64,000 nucleotides of DNA from an uncultured Actinomycetes bacterium (GCA_937927725.1 CALBSE010000069.1:62001-126000); one strand, 5' to 3'. Positions 26,202 through 34,601 are shown, numbered from the stretch's first letter. Program-made: numbers and translations. Notes: generated from the letters alone by a model not told the origin.

Positions 26202-27197
26202 ATGCTCTTTCGACGGCGCGCCATTCTCCTTCCCGTTCTCTTTGTCATGATCGCTGGCGCTCTTGCGTGTGCGAGTTCGACCAAGAGTTCCGAGAAGAGT
26301 GCAGAATCCTCGGCCACAATTGCAGCCAGCCGTGCCACGACGTCGACTTCTCACCCAGCGTTTGGTACATGCCCAAGCAGTGCCTTTCCCAACCTGAGCG
26401 GAACAAGCGCTGGTGCCAATTACGACGCACCGAAAGTGACTGTTTCTTGCACAGATACTGAAATCACTGTCACTTCAAACAACATGATCTCGTACGAGTT
26501 CGTGGCGAAAACTCCGAACGCACTCGCGCCGCAAAACTTCACGTGGAAGGTTCCGCTAAAACCAACGAAGGCCGCAGCTCCGACATCAATCGAAAATCGG
26601 TTGGGAACCCTTGGTTTCACCGTGACTGGTATTGCGATTTATGGGCCGACAGAGGGGCCTATGCCGGCGGCCGAAGCATATGGAGATCCCGTCGGAAATG
26701 GACTCATGGATTACTGCGGCGGACACACCGGCCCAAGTTCTGACTACCACTACCACACGATCATTTATACCGACGCTGTCTGCAATTTCAACACCTCGCA
26801 ACTCGTGGGTTTCGCAATTGATGGATTTCCCATCTACAACTCGGTGATCTGCCTCGACGCGAACTGCTCACAGACAACGCTCGCGAAGAGTGGCTACACC
26901 AAGACTGGTGATTCGCGTTCGTATGTCTGGAAGACGTACGCATTTAGCGGCGGCACCGATCCAGCAACGCTTGATGCATGCAACGGACGCACCGAAGCAG
27001 ACGGCACCTACGCCTACCACCTCACGCCCACACAATTCCCGTACATCATCGGATGCCTGACCGGAACTGAGGCACGCCAAACGGGCGCGGCCGCTGCACC
27101 CATGCCGACAATGCAGGGACAACAAGGACCTCCGCCAGGACAACAAGGACCTCCGCCAGGACAACAAGGACCTCCGCCAAGACCCCCGGCACAGTGA
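26202..27197 (+). CDS. YHYH-domain secreted lipoprotein with Gln-Gly-Pro repeat tail
   Basis: 331 aa from ATG at 26202; the frame extends 20 codons upstream but the signal sequence begins here (MLFRRRAILLPVLFVMIAGALAC, Cys23 a probable lipidated Cys though position -3 is Ala). A Ser/Thr-rich linker leads into a YHYH domain: MDYCGGHTGPSSDYHYHTI and a second TYAYHL motif. The domain name refers to this metal-ligand-like motif; its function is not established. The C-terminus ends in three exact copies of GQQGPPP. It stands alone, closed by a strong terminator. Confidence 0.85.
   Translation: MLFRRRAILLPVLFVMIAGALACASSTKSSEKSAESSATIAASRATTSTSHPAFGTCPSSAFPNLSGTSAGANYDAPKVTVSCTDTEITVTSNNMISYEFVAKTPNALAPQNFTWKVPLKPTKAAAPTSIENRLGTLGFTVTGIAIYGPTEGPMPAAEAYGDPVGNGLMDYCGGHTGPSSDYHYHTIIYTDAVCNFNTSQLVGFAIDGFPIYNSVICLDANCSQTTLAKSGYTKTGDSRSYVWKTYAFSGGTDPATLDACNGRTEADGTYAYHLTPTQFPYIIGCLTGTEARQTGAAAAPMPTMQGQQGPPPGQQGPPPGQQGPPPRPPAQ
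27117..27179 (+). repeat. Three perfect 21-bp tandem repeats
   Basis: The unit GGACAACAAGGACCTCCGCC(A) is repeated three times without a mismatch inside the YHYH gene, encoding GQQGPPP three times. Identity at the DNA level points to recent slippage and likely copy-number variation. Confidence 0.9.
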
Positions 27198-27211
27198 ACG
27201 AGTCCACGACG

Positions 27212-27247
27212 CGAAGAAGGCCCGGGCAGTTGCCCGGGCCTTCTTCG
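27212..27247. terminator. Bidirectional terminator, 17-bp stem
   Basis: CGAAGAAGGCCCGGGCA pairs perfectly with its complement around a 2-base centre. It lies between the converging YHYH and acyl-CoA dehydrogenase genes, with GTTTC on the plus side. Confidence 0.85.
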
Positions 27248-27264
27248 TTTCAAACTGTTGTTAC

Positions 27265-28320
27265 TCAGACGGGAGCGTCTGCAAGCAACTTGCCGAGGTG
27301 CAGCAGGCTCTGCGTTGTTCCACCGAGGAACAGTTCCTGCTTCTTGGCCCAGAGGTAGTAGCGGTGCAGCGGGTAGTCACGATCGACGCCGACGCCACCG
27401 TGGAGATGGGTGCACGCGCGCACGACACGAGCGCCACCCTCCGATGCCCAGTACTTGGCTGACGCTGCGTTCTCGCCGGCGGGAAGGCCGTCGTTGAGGC
27501 GCATTGCCGCGCCCCACGCAGTGAGCTTGATTGCGTCGGAGTCAATGCGGCAGTCGGCAGCACGCTGAGCGACGGCTTGGAACGTTGCGATCTGACGTTC
27601 GAACTGCACACGCTCCTTCACGTACTCAGACATGATCTCGACAGCCTTGGCAGTAACGCCCGCCATGATGAGCGACTGAGAGGTCTGGCCGTATTCGATC
27701 AGACGATCAAGCGCATCACTATCAGCAAGCTTTTCGGCAGCGGCACCGTTGAAGGTCACCTTCGCATCGGGGATGCCATCGGTTGCGTCCTGACGCTCGA
27801 CGGTCACGCCACTCGCCTTTGCATCGACGAAGTAGAGGCCATCTGCGGCCGACACAATGAAACCGTCAGCAACTGTGCCGAACGGAACATTGGTCTTGAC
27901 ACCGGTGAGAGTGCCACCAGCGGCGGTGAGATACGGGGTGTGCACATCGCCAACAAGTTCGTGCAACGCCACGGTGACAATGCGCTCACCCGAGGCGAGT
28001 CCAGCCAAGTGAGCCGGAGCGTATTCGGCAAGGAACGGTGCAGCCATGCCCATGACCGGCAGCGCCGGGACCTGAGCAACAGTGCGACCGACCTCTTCGA
28101 GAACGATTGCTACTTCAGCGAATCCGAGGCCAGCGCCACCGTCGGCTTCGGGCATGCCGATTCCGACAATGCCGAGGTCGGCAAGTTCACGCCAAAGAGC
28201 AAGGTCGATGCCGCCAGCATCTTCGATCTCTTTGAGATGTTCCATGGTGCAACGGTCGGTAAGAACGCGATTGGCGAGACCACGCAGTTCTTCTTGATCT
28301 GATGAAAATGAGAAATCCAT
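27265..28320 (-). CDS. Acyl-CoA dehydrogenase beta subunit (FadE27/ChsE5-like)
   Basis: 351 aa. It begins MDFSFSSDQEEL, has a short middle domain, and ends with HLHGGVGVDRDYPLHRYYLWAKKQELFLGGTTQ, closely like FadE27 (ChsE5) of M. tuberculosis. In ChsE4-ChsE5 this subunit lacks the catalytic Glu and completes an alpha2beta2 enzyme that dehydrogenates the steroid side-chain CoA ester. It lies 17 nt after its partner gene on the same strand. A ring-substrate-specific FadE pair is the alternative. Confidence 0.88.
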   Translation of the reverse strand: MDFSFSSDQEELRGLANRVLTDRCTMEHLKEIEDAGGIDLALWRELADLGIVGIGMPEADGGAGLGFAEVAIVLEEVGRTVAQVPALPVMGMAAPFLAEYAPAHLAGLASGERIVTVALHELVGDVHTPYLTAAGGTLTGVKTNVPFGTVADGFIVSAADGLYFVDAKASGVTVERQDATDGIPDAKVTFNGAAAEKLADSDALDRLIEYGQTSQSLIMAGVTAKAVEIMSEYVKERVQFERQIATFQAVAQRAADCRIDSDAIKLTAWGAAMRLNDGLPAGENAASAKYWASEGGARVVRACTHLHGGVGVDRDYPLHRYYLWAKKQELFLGGTTQSLLHLGKLLADAPV

Positions 28321-28337
28321 GTGTCTGTTCTTTCTGC

Positions 28338-29513
28338 TCAGCGCGCCGAGCGGGGGAAGCCAAGGCCGAACATGGCGATGAGATCGCGCTGCAGTTCGTT
28401 GGTTCCGCCACCGAAGGTGAGGATGATCGTGCCGCGGATACCGGCCTCGAGTTGGCTACGAAGGATCGACTCAGGAGCGTCGGCGTCAAGATACGCACGC
28501 GGTCCGAGCACCTCCATAAGGAGTTGGTAGGAGTCGAGATAGAACTCCGTGCCGAACACCTTGACGCTTGACGCGTCGGCCGGGTGCAGCTTCTCGGTGC
28601 TCGCTGACCACGCAACCTTCCAGTTCGCGAGTCGCAGGTACTCAAGCTTTGCGTGCACCTTGGCGAGGTTGATCTGCACCCATTCCTGATCGATGACACG
28701 ACGGCCGTCGGGAAGGAGGGTGTTCTGCGCCCACTCGCGAACATTGGCGAGGTGGCGTTCGGGCATACCGCTTGAACACAGCGTGACGCGCTCGTGGTTG
28801 AGCTGGTTGGTGATGAGGCCCCAACCACCGTTCTCTTCGCCAACAAGGAACTTGGCGGGAACACGGACATCGTCGAAGTAGGTGGCGTTGATGTCGTGCT
28901 CACCCATAAGACGAAGCGGCTGGATGGTGATGCCAGGCGTGTCCATCGGAACGATGATCACGGAGATGCCCTTGTGCTTCTTGGCATCAGGATCGGTACG
29001 CACCGCAAGCCAGCAGTAGTCAGCACCACCAGCAAGAGAGGTCCACATCTTCTGACCATTGATGACGTATTCGTCACCGTCGCGCACAGCGCGGGTCTGA
29101 AGTGCGGCGAGGTCGGTACCGGCACCTGGCTCGGAGTAACCGATGCAGAAATGGATGTCGCCAGCGAGAATCGGCGGAAGGAAGAATTCCTTCTGCCAAT
29201 CGGTGCCGTAGTTCATGATCGTCGGGCCAACGGTATTGAGCGTCAGCATCGGCACCGGAGCGCCTGCACGCATCGACTCGTCGAAGAACACGAACTGATC
29301 GATCGGGCCTCGAGCCTGACCGCCGTATTCCTTGGGCCAACCAATACCTGCCCAGCCATCGGTACACATCTGCTTCCAGACGTCCTTAGTGGCCTGACCG
29401 ATGCCGTGACTGTTTGAGAGGGCCTCAACAGTCTTGTCATCCAGCAGGTTTTCGTAATAGGTCCGAAGCTCTAGACGAAGGGCTTCTTGTTCTGGTGAGT
29501 ATCCAATCTCCAT
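28338..29513 (-). CDS. Acyl-CoA dehydrogenase alpha subunit (FadE26/ChsE4-like)
   Basis: 391 aa from ATG at 29513 (MEIGYSPEQEALRLELR), chosen over a start 4 codons upstream because TATGTT lies exactly 7 bases before it. The stretches GIGWPKEYGGQARGPIDQFVF, HFCIGYSEPGAGTDLA, NGQKMWTSL, DSEWVQINLAKVHAK-like and ILTFGGGTNELQRDLIAM follow FadE26 (ChsE4). ChsE4 carries the FAD-site glutamate of the heteromeric steroid side-chain dehydrogenase. Its partner follows. It is divergent from the SDR-like gene at 29608. Confidence 0.9.
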   Translation of the reverse strand: MEIGYSPEQEALRLELRTYYENLLDDKTVEALSNSHGIGQATKDVWKQMCTDGWAGIGWPKEYGGQARGPIDQFVFFDESMRAGAPVPMLTLNTVGPTIMNYGTDWQKEFFLPPILAGDIHFCIGYSEPGAGTDLAALQTRAVRDGDEYVINGQKMWTSLAGGADYCWLAVRTDPDAKKHKGISVIIVPMDTPGITIQPLRLMGEHDINATYFDDVRVPAKFLVGEENGGWGLITNQLNHERVTLCSSGMPERHLANVREWAQNTLLPDGRRVIDQEWVQINLAKVHAKLEYLRLANWKVAWSASTEKLHPADASSVKVFGTEFYLDSYQLLMEVLGPRAYLDADAPESILRSQLEAGIRGTIILTFGGGTNELQRDLIAMFGLGFPRSAR

Positions 29514-29520
29514 GGACCGA

Positions 29521-29526
29521 AACATA
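29521..29526 (-). promoter_or_regulatory. -10 element TATGTT before FadE26-like gene
   Basis: Minus-strand TATGTT ends 7 bases before the ATG at 29513. No Shine-Dalgarno is present; a leaderless transcript is likely and the site fixes the start codon. Confidence 0.45.
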
Positions 29527-29585
29527 GCCTCAGGCGACAGGCGTCACACAAGCGGAGCGCATGATTACTTTGTGTCGCACGACAG

Positions 29586-29600
29586 CCCCCAAACTGGGGG
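29586..29600 (+). promoter_or_regulatory. Hairpin masking the ribosome-binding site of 29608
   Basis: CCCCCA and TGGGGG pair around loop AAC. The right arm contains the GGGGG ribosome-binding sequence 7 bases before the ATG at 29608, so the stem could restrain translation. Confidence 0.4.
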
Positions 29601-29607
29601 AAAGAGA

Positions 29608-30192
29608 ATGGGGACAAACGTGAGGATCAAGGTTGTGGGTGCGGGGCCATTGGCGGCCCAACTCAGCACTGCTCTCAGCGAACGGGGACACGAACTCGTC
29701 GATGCCGCCCCCTACGAGGCACTCGTGTTTGCCCCATGGGACCCTGCAGTAATGGTCCCCCGCCCGATCGCTGAACTCACCGATGCTGAGTTCGATCTGG
29801 CCTGGCAACAGACCATGGACGCGGCGGTCGCTGCGTGCACCGAGGCCCGAACCGCCTTCGCCGGCAACGGGGGTGCAATCGTCCTCACGCTTCCCACCAC
29901 CGCACTTGCTGGTGGTGACCACTACGCCCATTGGGCCGCAGCGGCCGAGGGTGTGCACATCCTCACGAAGTCCGTCGCTCGTCAGTGGGGACCCGAAGGC
30001 ATTGCGGTCAACGCGCTCGCAATCTCGCCCGAGCTAGTTCTGGCTGACGCTGTCGTCGCCGGTCCCGTCTCTATTGCAACACCCGCTGTTCCCAACGCCG
30101 ATCCCGGCGCAGTTGTCGAGTTCTTGTGTTCAAACGATGCCCGCAACCTTGCTGGCCAACTTCTCACCGTGGACGGTGGATTGTGGATGTGA
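29608..30192 (+). CDS. Degenerate SDR-like protein (probable pseudoenzyme)
   Basis: 194 aa from ATG at 29608. The C-terminal half is plainly SDR (GVHILTKSVARQWGPEGIAVNALA, LAGQLLTVDGGLWM), but where YxxxK should stand the sequence reads WAAAAEGV, so catalytic Tyr and Lys are lost, and the N-terminal cofactor loop is reduced to VVGAGPLAAQL without TGxxxGxG. The protein is also ~55 residues shorter than its relatives. The next gene, an intact SDR, overlaps its stop codon (GTGA), so the two are translationally coupled and may form a heteromer. The frame is undamaged, so it is not a simple pseudogene. Confidence 0.75.
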   Translation: MGTNVRIKVVGAGPLAAQLSTALSERGHELVDAAPYEALVFAPWDPAVMVPRPIAELTDAEFDLAWQQTMDAAVAACTEARTAFAGNGGAIVLTLPTTALAGGDHYAHWAAAAEGVHILTKSVARQWGPEGIAVNALAISPELVLADAVVAGPVSIATPAVPNADPGAVVEFLCSNDARNLAGQLLTVDGGLWM

Positions 30193-30953
30193 ATCGATCT
30201 CTCGAAGGGCGCGTCGCAATTGTGACCGGTGCTGGTCAAGGTGTTGGCGAAGGAATCGCGCGCAAACTCGCTTCGCTCGGCGCGCAGGTTGTGATCGCGG
30301 CCCGACGTGCAGAAACCGGCGAACCAGTCGCCAGCGCGATTCGCGCTGACGGCGGTTCGGCCGAATGCATCGTCACCGACGTCACAACACGCGGCTCGAT
30401 TGCCGCTTGTGTCGATGGAACCGTTTCTACGCACGGCCGACTCGACGTGATGGTGCACAACGCATTCGCAGGTGGACATGCGAGCCGCCTTGAAGAAACA
30501 CCCGCCGACGCATGGTTCCAAATGTCGCGAACTTCAGCGTGGGCAAGTTTTTGGTGCGCGCAACTTTCCTATCCGCATCTGAAAGCCAGCGACCAGGGAC
30601 GTCTTGTTTTGGTGACCTCCCCCTCGGGTGTTGAGGGAAGCGCGAATATTCCGCTCTATTCACCAGCCAAAGCCGCGCAACGAGCAATCGCGAAATCGCT
30701 CGCACGCGAATGGGGACCAGACGGCATCTGCGTGAACTGCATTGCCCCCGTTGCCGAAACTCCCGCTCTCGCCAGCGCCTTCAGTCAGGTGCCCACACTT
30801 CGTGGTGCCATCGAAGCACGCACACCACTCGGCCGAATTGGCGATCCCACCGACGACATCGGCGGCGTCGTGGCGTTCCTCGCGGGCCCCGACTCGGGCT
30901 ACGTCAGCGGTCAGACCATCGTGTGCGATGGCGGTTCGTTCTTAGGGCTCTGA
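30189..30953 (+). CDS. Short-chain dehydrogenase/reductase
   Basis: 254 aa from GTG at 30189, which overlaps the previous stop (GTGA). Complete SDR: TGAGQGVGEGIA, HNAFAG in place of NNAG, catalytic Ser in VTSPSG, YSPAK and VCDGGSF. Arg-Arg after beta-2 (AARRAE) suggests NADP. Substrate unknown. Coupling to the inactive paralogue upstream suggests the pair works together. Confidence 0.85.
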   Translation: MNRSLEGRVAIVTGAGQGVGEGIARKLASLGAQVVIAARRAETGEPVASAIRADGGSAECIVTDVTTRGSIAACVDGTVSTHGRLDVMVHNAFAGGHASRLEETPADAWFQMSRTSAWASFWCAQLSYPHLKASDQGRLVLVTSPSGVEGSANIPLYSPAKAAQRAIAKSLAREWGPDGICVNCIAPVAETPALASAFSQVPTLRGAIEARTPLGRIGDPTDDIGGVVAFLAGPDSGYVSGQTIVCDGGSFLGL

Positions 30954-30962
30954 GCCAAGAAC

Positions 30963-30968
30963 TATCGT
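30963..30968 (+). promoter_or_regulatory. -10 element TATCGT before LLM gene
   Basis: TATCGT ends 7 bases before the ATG at 30976, with no ribosome-binding site. Identical in sequence and spacing to the element before 46532. Confidence 0.45.
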
Positions 30969-30975
30969 CATCGCC

Positions 30976-31887
30976 ATGCTTGAGATCCCCAAAGGAACAC
31001 TGGTCTACGGCACGCAGTTGCCGATTCAATCGCAAAGTTCGCTCTACGCCGCGAAGTGGGAAGGCAGTGCAACTCCTGCCGATCTTGTGCGCATTGCGCA
31101 GGCCGCTGATCGAAGTGGCTACTTCTACGTTGCGGTATGCGATCACATCGCGATTCCGGAAGAGAAAGCTGCCGCAATGGGTCTGTGGTGGCAGGACTGC
31201 CTCACGACACTCGGCTTCCTTGCGTCAGCTACCGAGAACGTTGCCTTGCTGAGCCACGTCTTCGTCATTGCCTATCGCCACGCACTCACTGCAGCAAAGA
31301 GCTTCGAGACGCTCGACCACCTATCCGGCGGACGCGCCATCGCTGGCATCGGCGCTGGACACGTCGAAGCCGAGTTCGATGCGCTCGGTGTGTCGTTTGC
31401 TGATCGTGGATCGCTCACCGATTCAACGCTTGTCGATTTCGCTGAGGCACTTTCGAACACCTATGTCGGAAACATGGGCGCCCTCCCCCGCCCCGTGCAG
31501 ACGCCGCGTCCCCCAATCTGGATCGGCGGATCCTCGAAACCGGCCATCCGTCGCGCCGCTGCCTACGAAGGCTGGCTTCCACAGGGACCGGCCACCCGCG
31601 AGGGCCTCGACCTTCTGCTTTCAACCCGAGAAAAACTCGGTAAGTCCGAAGATCCCATGGCCATTGGCCACGTTGTCATCCCTTATGTCTATGTCGGCAC
31701 CCCGAAGTCGGAGCGCCGCCAGCCCTGCTATTCGGGATCGCCCGAACAGATCGCCGAAGCGCTCCTCGCCGAAACCCCGGCCGAGGTGAATCAGCTTCAG
31801 GTGAAGTTCGATACCGACAGCGCGGCCGAATACGCCGAGCAGGTCGAAGCTTTCGGCACTCAGGTGGGCCCGCTTCTCAAGCGTTAA
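30976..31887 (+). CDS. LLM-class (probably F420-dependent) oxidoreductase
   Basis: 303 aa luciferase-like TIM barrel: CDHIAIPEE, FETLDHLSGGRAIAGIGAGHVEAEFDALG and PIWIGGSSKPAIRRAA are signatures of the F420/FMN LLM family. The actinobacterial context favours F420. It likely reduces or oxidises a ketone or enone; the substrate is not evident. It is preceded by a leaderless -10 element and followed by a long hairpin. Confidence 0.85.
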   Translation: MLEIPKGTLVYGTQLPIQSQSSLYAAKWEGSATPADLVRIAQAADRSGYFYVAVCDHIAIPEEKAAAMGLWWQDCLTTLGFLASATENVALLSHVFVIAYRHALTAAKSFETLDHLSGGRAIAGIGAGHVEAEFDALGVSFADRGSLTDSTLVDFAEALSNTYVGNMGALPRPVQTPRPPIWIGGSSKPAIRRAAAYEGWLPQGPATREGLDLLLSTREKLGKSEDPMAIGHVVIPYVYVGTPKSERRQPCYSGSPEQIAEALLAETPAEVNQLQVKFDTDSAAEYAEQVEAFGTQVGPLLKR

Positions 31888-31897
31888 CCGAGCGAGC

Positions 31898-31930
31898 CGT
31901 TGAGTCTTCGGGGCTCCCGTAGACTCAACG
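31898..31930 (+). promoter_or_regulatory. Long hairpin abutting the start of the LPxTG gene
   Basis: A 15-position stem with 14 pairs (one T-T mismatch) and a 3-base loop runs from CGTTGAGTC to GACTCAACG and ends 1 base before the ATG at 31932. It begins 10 bases after the LLM stop. It may be the LLM terminator, a fold that hides the start codon region, or both. It also contains the -10 candidate TAGACT. Confidence 0.65.
31920..31925 (+). promoter_or_regulatory. -10 element TAGACT before LPxTG gene
   Basis: TAGACT ends 6 bases before the ATG at 31932 and lies in the right arm of the hairpin. A transcript starting here would not contain the hairpin. Confidence 0.4.
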
Positions 31931-31931
31931 A

Positions 31932-34559
31932 ATGCGGAATCCATTAGGTCTTCGGTCAAACGCGCTTCGTCTCCTTACGGCCACAGCGCTCATCGCTTCT
32001 GGCTTTGCACTTTCCGTTGCGTCGGTCTCGACCAACGCATCACCGGCGCTTGCGGCAACGTCATGTCCGCCGTCGCCGAGCCAGCTCGACAATGGCGGTT
32101 TCGAAGCCCCCGTCATTCCCGACAACTCCTACCGGCAACTCCTCGACAACACCGTTCCCGGCTGGTCGACAACGGCGACCGACAAGAAGATCGAAATCTG
32201 GAGCACCCCATTCAACGGCGTGACGGCGTTTGAAGGTCGCCAGTTCGCTGAGATCAACGCAACACAAACCGCGGCGCTTTATCAAGATCTGCCGACAACA
32301 CCCGGACAAACACTCACGTGGTCACTGGCACACCGCGCCCGTCAAGGAACCGACACCATGCGAGTTGTCATCGGTTCTCCTGGCGCTCCTGGAGTTGAAA
32401 ACTCTCGCTTCTCCGACACCACCGCAGGATGGGGTCGACACACCGGTACCTACGTCGTTCCAGCAAATCAAACAGTTACTCGCTTTGCATTTGAAGCAGT
32501 CTCCACGGGTTCAGGCAACCCCACAATTGGAAACTTTCTCGACGACATCTCGTTCGGCACGCCCGCCTGCGTACTCGCCACCAAAATGGTCACGCCATCG
32601 GGGCCAGTGAATGTCGGCGACACGGTGACCTACACGATCGATGTCGAAAATCTGGGAGGAAGCGCAACCTCTGATGTCGTCGTTTCCGATGTTCTTCCTG
32701 CTGATATCGAGTACGTCGACGGTTCACTCATGGCTGCAGGCAGCTACGACCCCGGCACCCGAACCCTCACCTTCCGACCCTCTACATCGCCTAATCCGCC
32801 GGTAGTCATTGGCCCCGGAGAACTTGTCGAGGTGACGTTCCAAGCAAAGATCCTTCCCACTGCGAGTGGGAACACGATCAACAACTTCGCGACCGTCGCT
32901 GCGACTGATGGGCTCGGCGATATCGACACGTTCAACACCAATACCGTGAGTACTCCTGTACCTGTTGCCGCCGATGTTTCGATCAAGAAGAACTTTGACC
33001 CGGCCGAAGTACTTTCGGGCGCCACGACAACAATGAGCCTCATTGCGACGAACAATGGCCCCGGCGTCGCTTCTGGTGTCACCGTTACTGACGTCCTCCC
33101 CGCCGGCCTCACGGTGAGCGGCGCCTTGCCGAATGGCTGCGCCGATGTCACCGGAACGATCACGTGTGCAGTCGGCACCATGCAGCCGAATGCAACCTCG
33201 CAGTTTCAAATCACCATTGCTGCACCTTCTGTTGGTAGCGCGACCTCGTACATGAACACTGCACGCATCACGACGACAACGAACGATTACGACCAGTCGA
33301 ATAACGCGTCGATTGCGGGCCTTTCTGTTGCCGCTCTCACGCCAGCGAATCTCGACATCGCAAAGATCGCCGTTCTGCCAAACGTGCTTGCTGGCGATAC
33401 GGACTCTGTTCTTATCGGCGTTCTCAATAACGGCCAAACCGCAACTGCTGCAGACCTCGTCGTCACCGACACCATTCCCACTGGATTCACCGCTCTCACT
33501 GCAACGTGGGAGAACGATGCAAATTCAGGCAGCTGTGTCATCACTACCTCGATCTCATGCCCTATCGGCGCACTGGGGCCGGCATCAACTGCAGTGATCA
33601 CCGTCGAAGGGATTACTGACCCTGACCTCGCTGACGGAACGACACTCACCGATACAGCGGAAGCCACGTCCACTGGAACCAACTCGCCGACGGCACAAGC
33701 AACGATCACCGTTGGCGCAAGCGCGGACCTCTATCTGCGCAAGCAGTCCGTGGGCAATGCCACCGCTGGTCAGCCACTCGATTACACCGTCGTGGTCGAA
33801 AACATCGGACCGAGCACCGCTCACTCGACATCGGTCTCCGATGCCCTTCCGGCTGACGTCACCGTCATCGCGCTCCCTCAGAACTGCACGGTCACGAATC
33901 AGACGATGACGTGCGCACTCGGCGATCTCGAACCTGGCGACATTGTGACGATTTCGTACACCGTCGATGTTCCCCTTGCGGGCGGAACACTCATCAATAC
34001 CGCTACTGCAACGTCCACAACACCAACGACTGATCCGTCCACCGCAACCGACACCACAACGAATGTCGTAACTCCTGTTGCCGAACTCGAAGCGACGAAG
34101 ACCGCCTCAACCGATCGGGCCAAAATTGGCGACACCATCACCTACACCGTGACCGTCACGAACAATGGCCCCGGCGCTGCAGGAAACGTCGTCGTTGTTG
34201 AAGACAACGCCGTCGGCGCGGTGACGTTTGTGTCATCGTCTCCCTCTACTGGGTCCGTTGATGACGCAACGGGAATCTGGACGGTTGGTTCGCTTGCTGT
34301 AGGCGAAAGCGCCACGAACACGATCACGGCCAGAGCCACTGAAGCAGGAACCGCTATCAATTCCGTCTTCGTGGAATCAGACAATCCAGATAACTACGGC
34401 GACAACAACACCGCCTCGGCCACCGTGGTCGTCGAAGGTAACGGCGGCGGCCTCCCCGCCACCGGCTCTGACGCAGGGCGCCTCCTCGGGATCGGAGGCT
34501 TCACGCTCCTCCTCGGTGGCGCGCTGGTGCTGATCTCTCGCCGGAAAACCACTGCCTGA
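31932..34559 (+). CDS. LPxTG cell-wall surface protein with five DUF11 repeats
   Basis: 875 aa. Signal peptide at 1-~37 ending near SPALAA; an N-terminal beta-sandwich of the DUF642/choice-of-anchor type (NGGFEAPVIPD, VPGWSTT, FAEINATQTAALYQDL) to about residue 205; then five DUF11 (CARDB-like) repeats, each with a GDTVTYTIxVxNxGP-type core followed by VxDxLPA. Sorting signal LPATG at 841-845, a hydrophobic helix and terminal RRK. A class A- or D-type sortase should anchor it to peptidoglycan. No sortase is in the window. No Shine-Dalgarno precedes the ATG. Likely an adhesin or structural stalk; the function is not known. Confidence 0.9.
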   Translation: MRNPLGLRSNALRLLTATALIASGFALSVASVSTNASPALAATSCPPSPSQLDNGGFEAPVIPDNSYRQLLDNTVPGWSTTATDKKIEIWSTPFNGVTAFEGRQFAEINATQTAALYQDLPTTPGQTLTWSLAHRARQGTDTMRVVIGSPGAPGVENSRFSDTTAGWGRHTGTYVVPANQTVTRFAFEAVSTGSGNPTIGNFLDDISFGTPACVLATKMVTPSGPVNVGDTVTYTIDVENLGGSATSDVVVSDVLPADIEYVDGSLMAAGSYDPGTRTLTFRPSTSPNPPVVIGPGELVEVTFQAKILPTASGNTINNFATVAATDGLGDIDTFNTNTVSTPVPVAADVSIKKNFDPAEVLSGATTTMSLIATNNGPGVASGVTVTDVLPAGLTVSGALPNGCADVTGTITCAVGTMQPNATSQFQITIAAPSVGSATSYMNTARITTTTNDYDQSNNASIAGLSVAALTPANLDIAKIAVLPNVLAGDTDSVLIGVLNNGQTATAADLVVTDTIPTGFTALTATWENDANSGSCVITTSISCPIGALGPASTAVITVEGITDPDLADGTTLTDTAEATSTGTNSPTAQATITVGASADLYLRKQSVGNATAGQPLDYTVVVENIGPSTAHSTSVSDALPADVTVIALPQNCTVTNQTMTCALGDLEPGDIVTISYTVDVPLAGGTLINTATATSTTPTTDPSTATDTTTNVVTPVAELEATKTASTDRAKIGDTITYTVTVTNNGPGAAGNVVVVEDNAVGAVTFVSSSPSTGSVDDATGIWTVGSLAVGESATNTITARATEAGTAINSVFVESDNPDNYGDNNTASATVVVEGNGGGLPATGSDAGRLLGIGGFTLLLGGALVLISRRKTTA

Positions 34560-34566
34560 TCGGAAC

Positions 34567-34572
34567 TAACGT
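34567..34572 (+). promoter_or_regulatory. Possible -10 TAACGT of the 34602 operon
   Basis: TAACGT, the same hexamer as before the aldehyde dehydrogenase, lies 29 bases before the GTG at 34602, giving a short leader with a GGGGG ribosome-binding site. Confidence 0.3.
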
Positions 34573-34601
34573 GGCCTCCTCACAGATTCCGAGGGGGAAA
34601 C

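Noticed and set aside
32600..34450. Repeated segments possibly forming a CRISPR-like or DNA repeat array
   Set aside because: The repetition is at protein level only (DUF11 domains); the DNA copies are diverged and there are no spacers.
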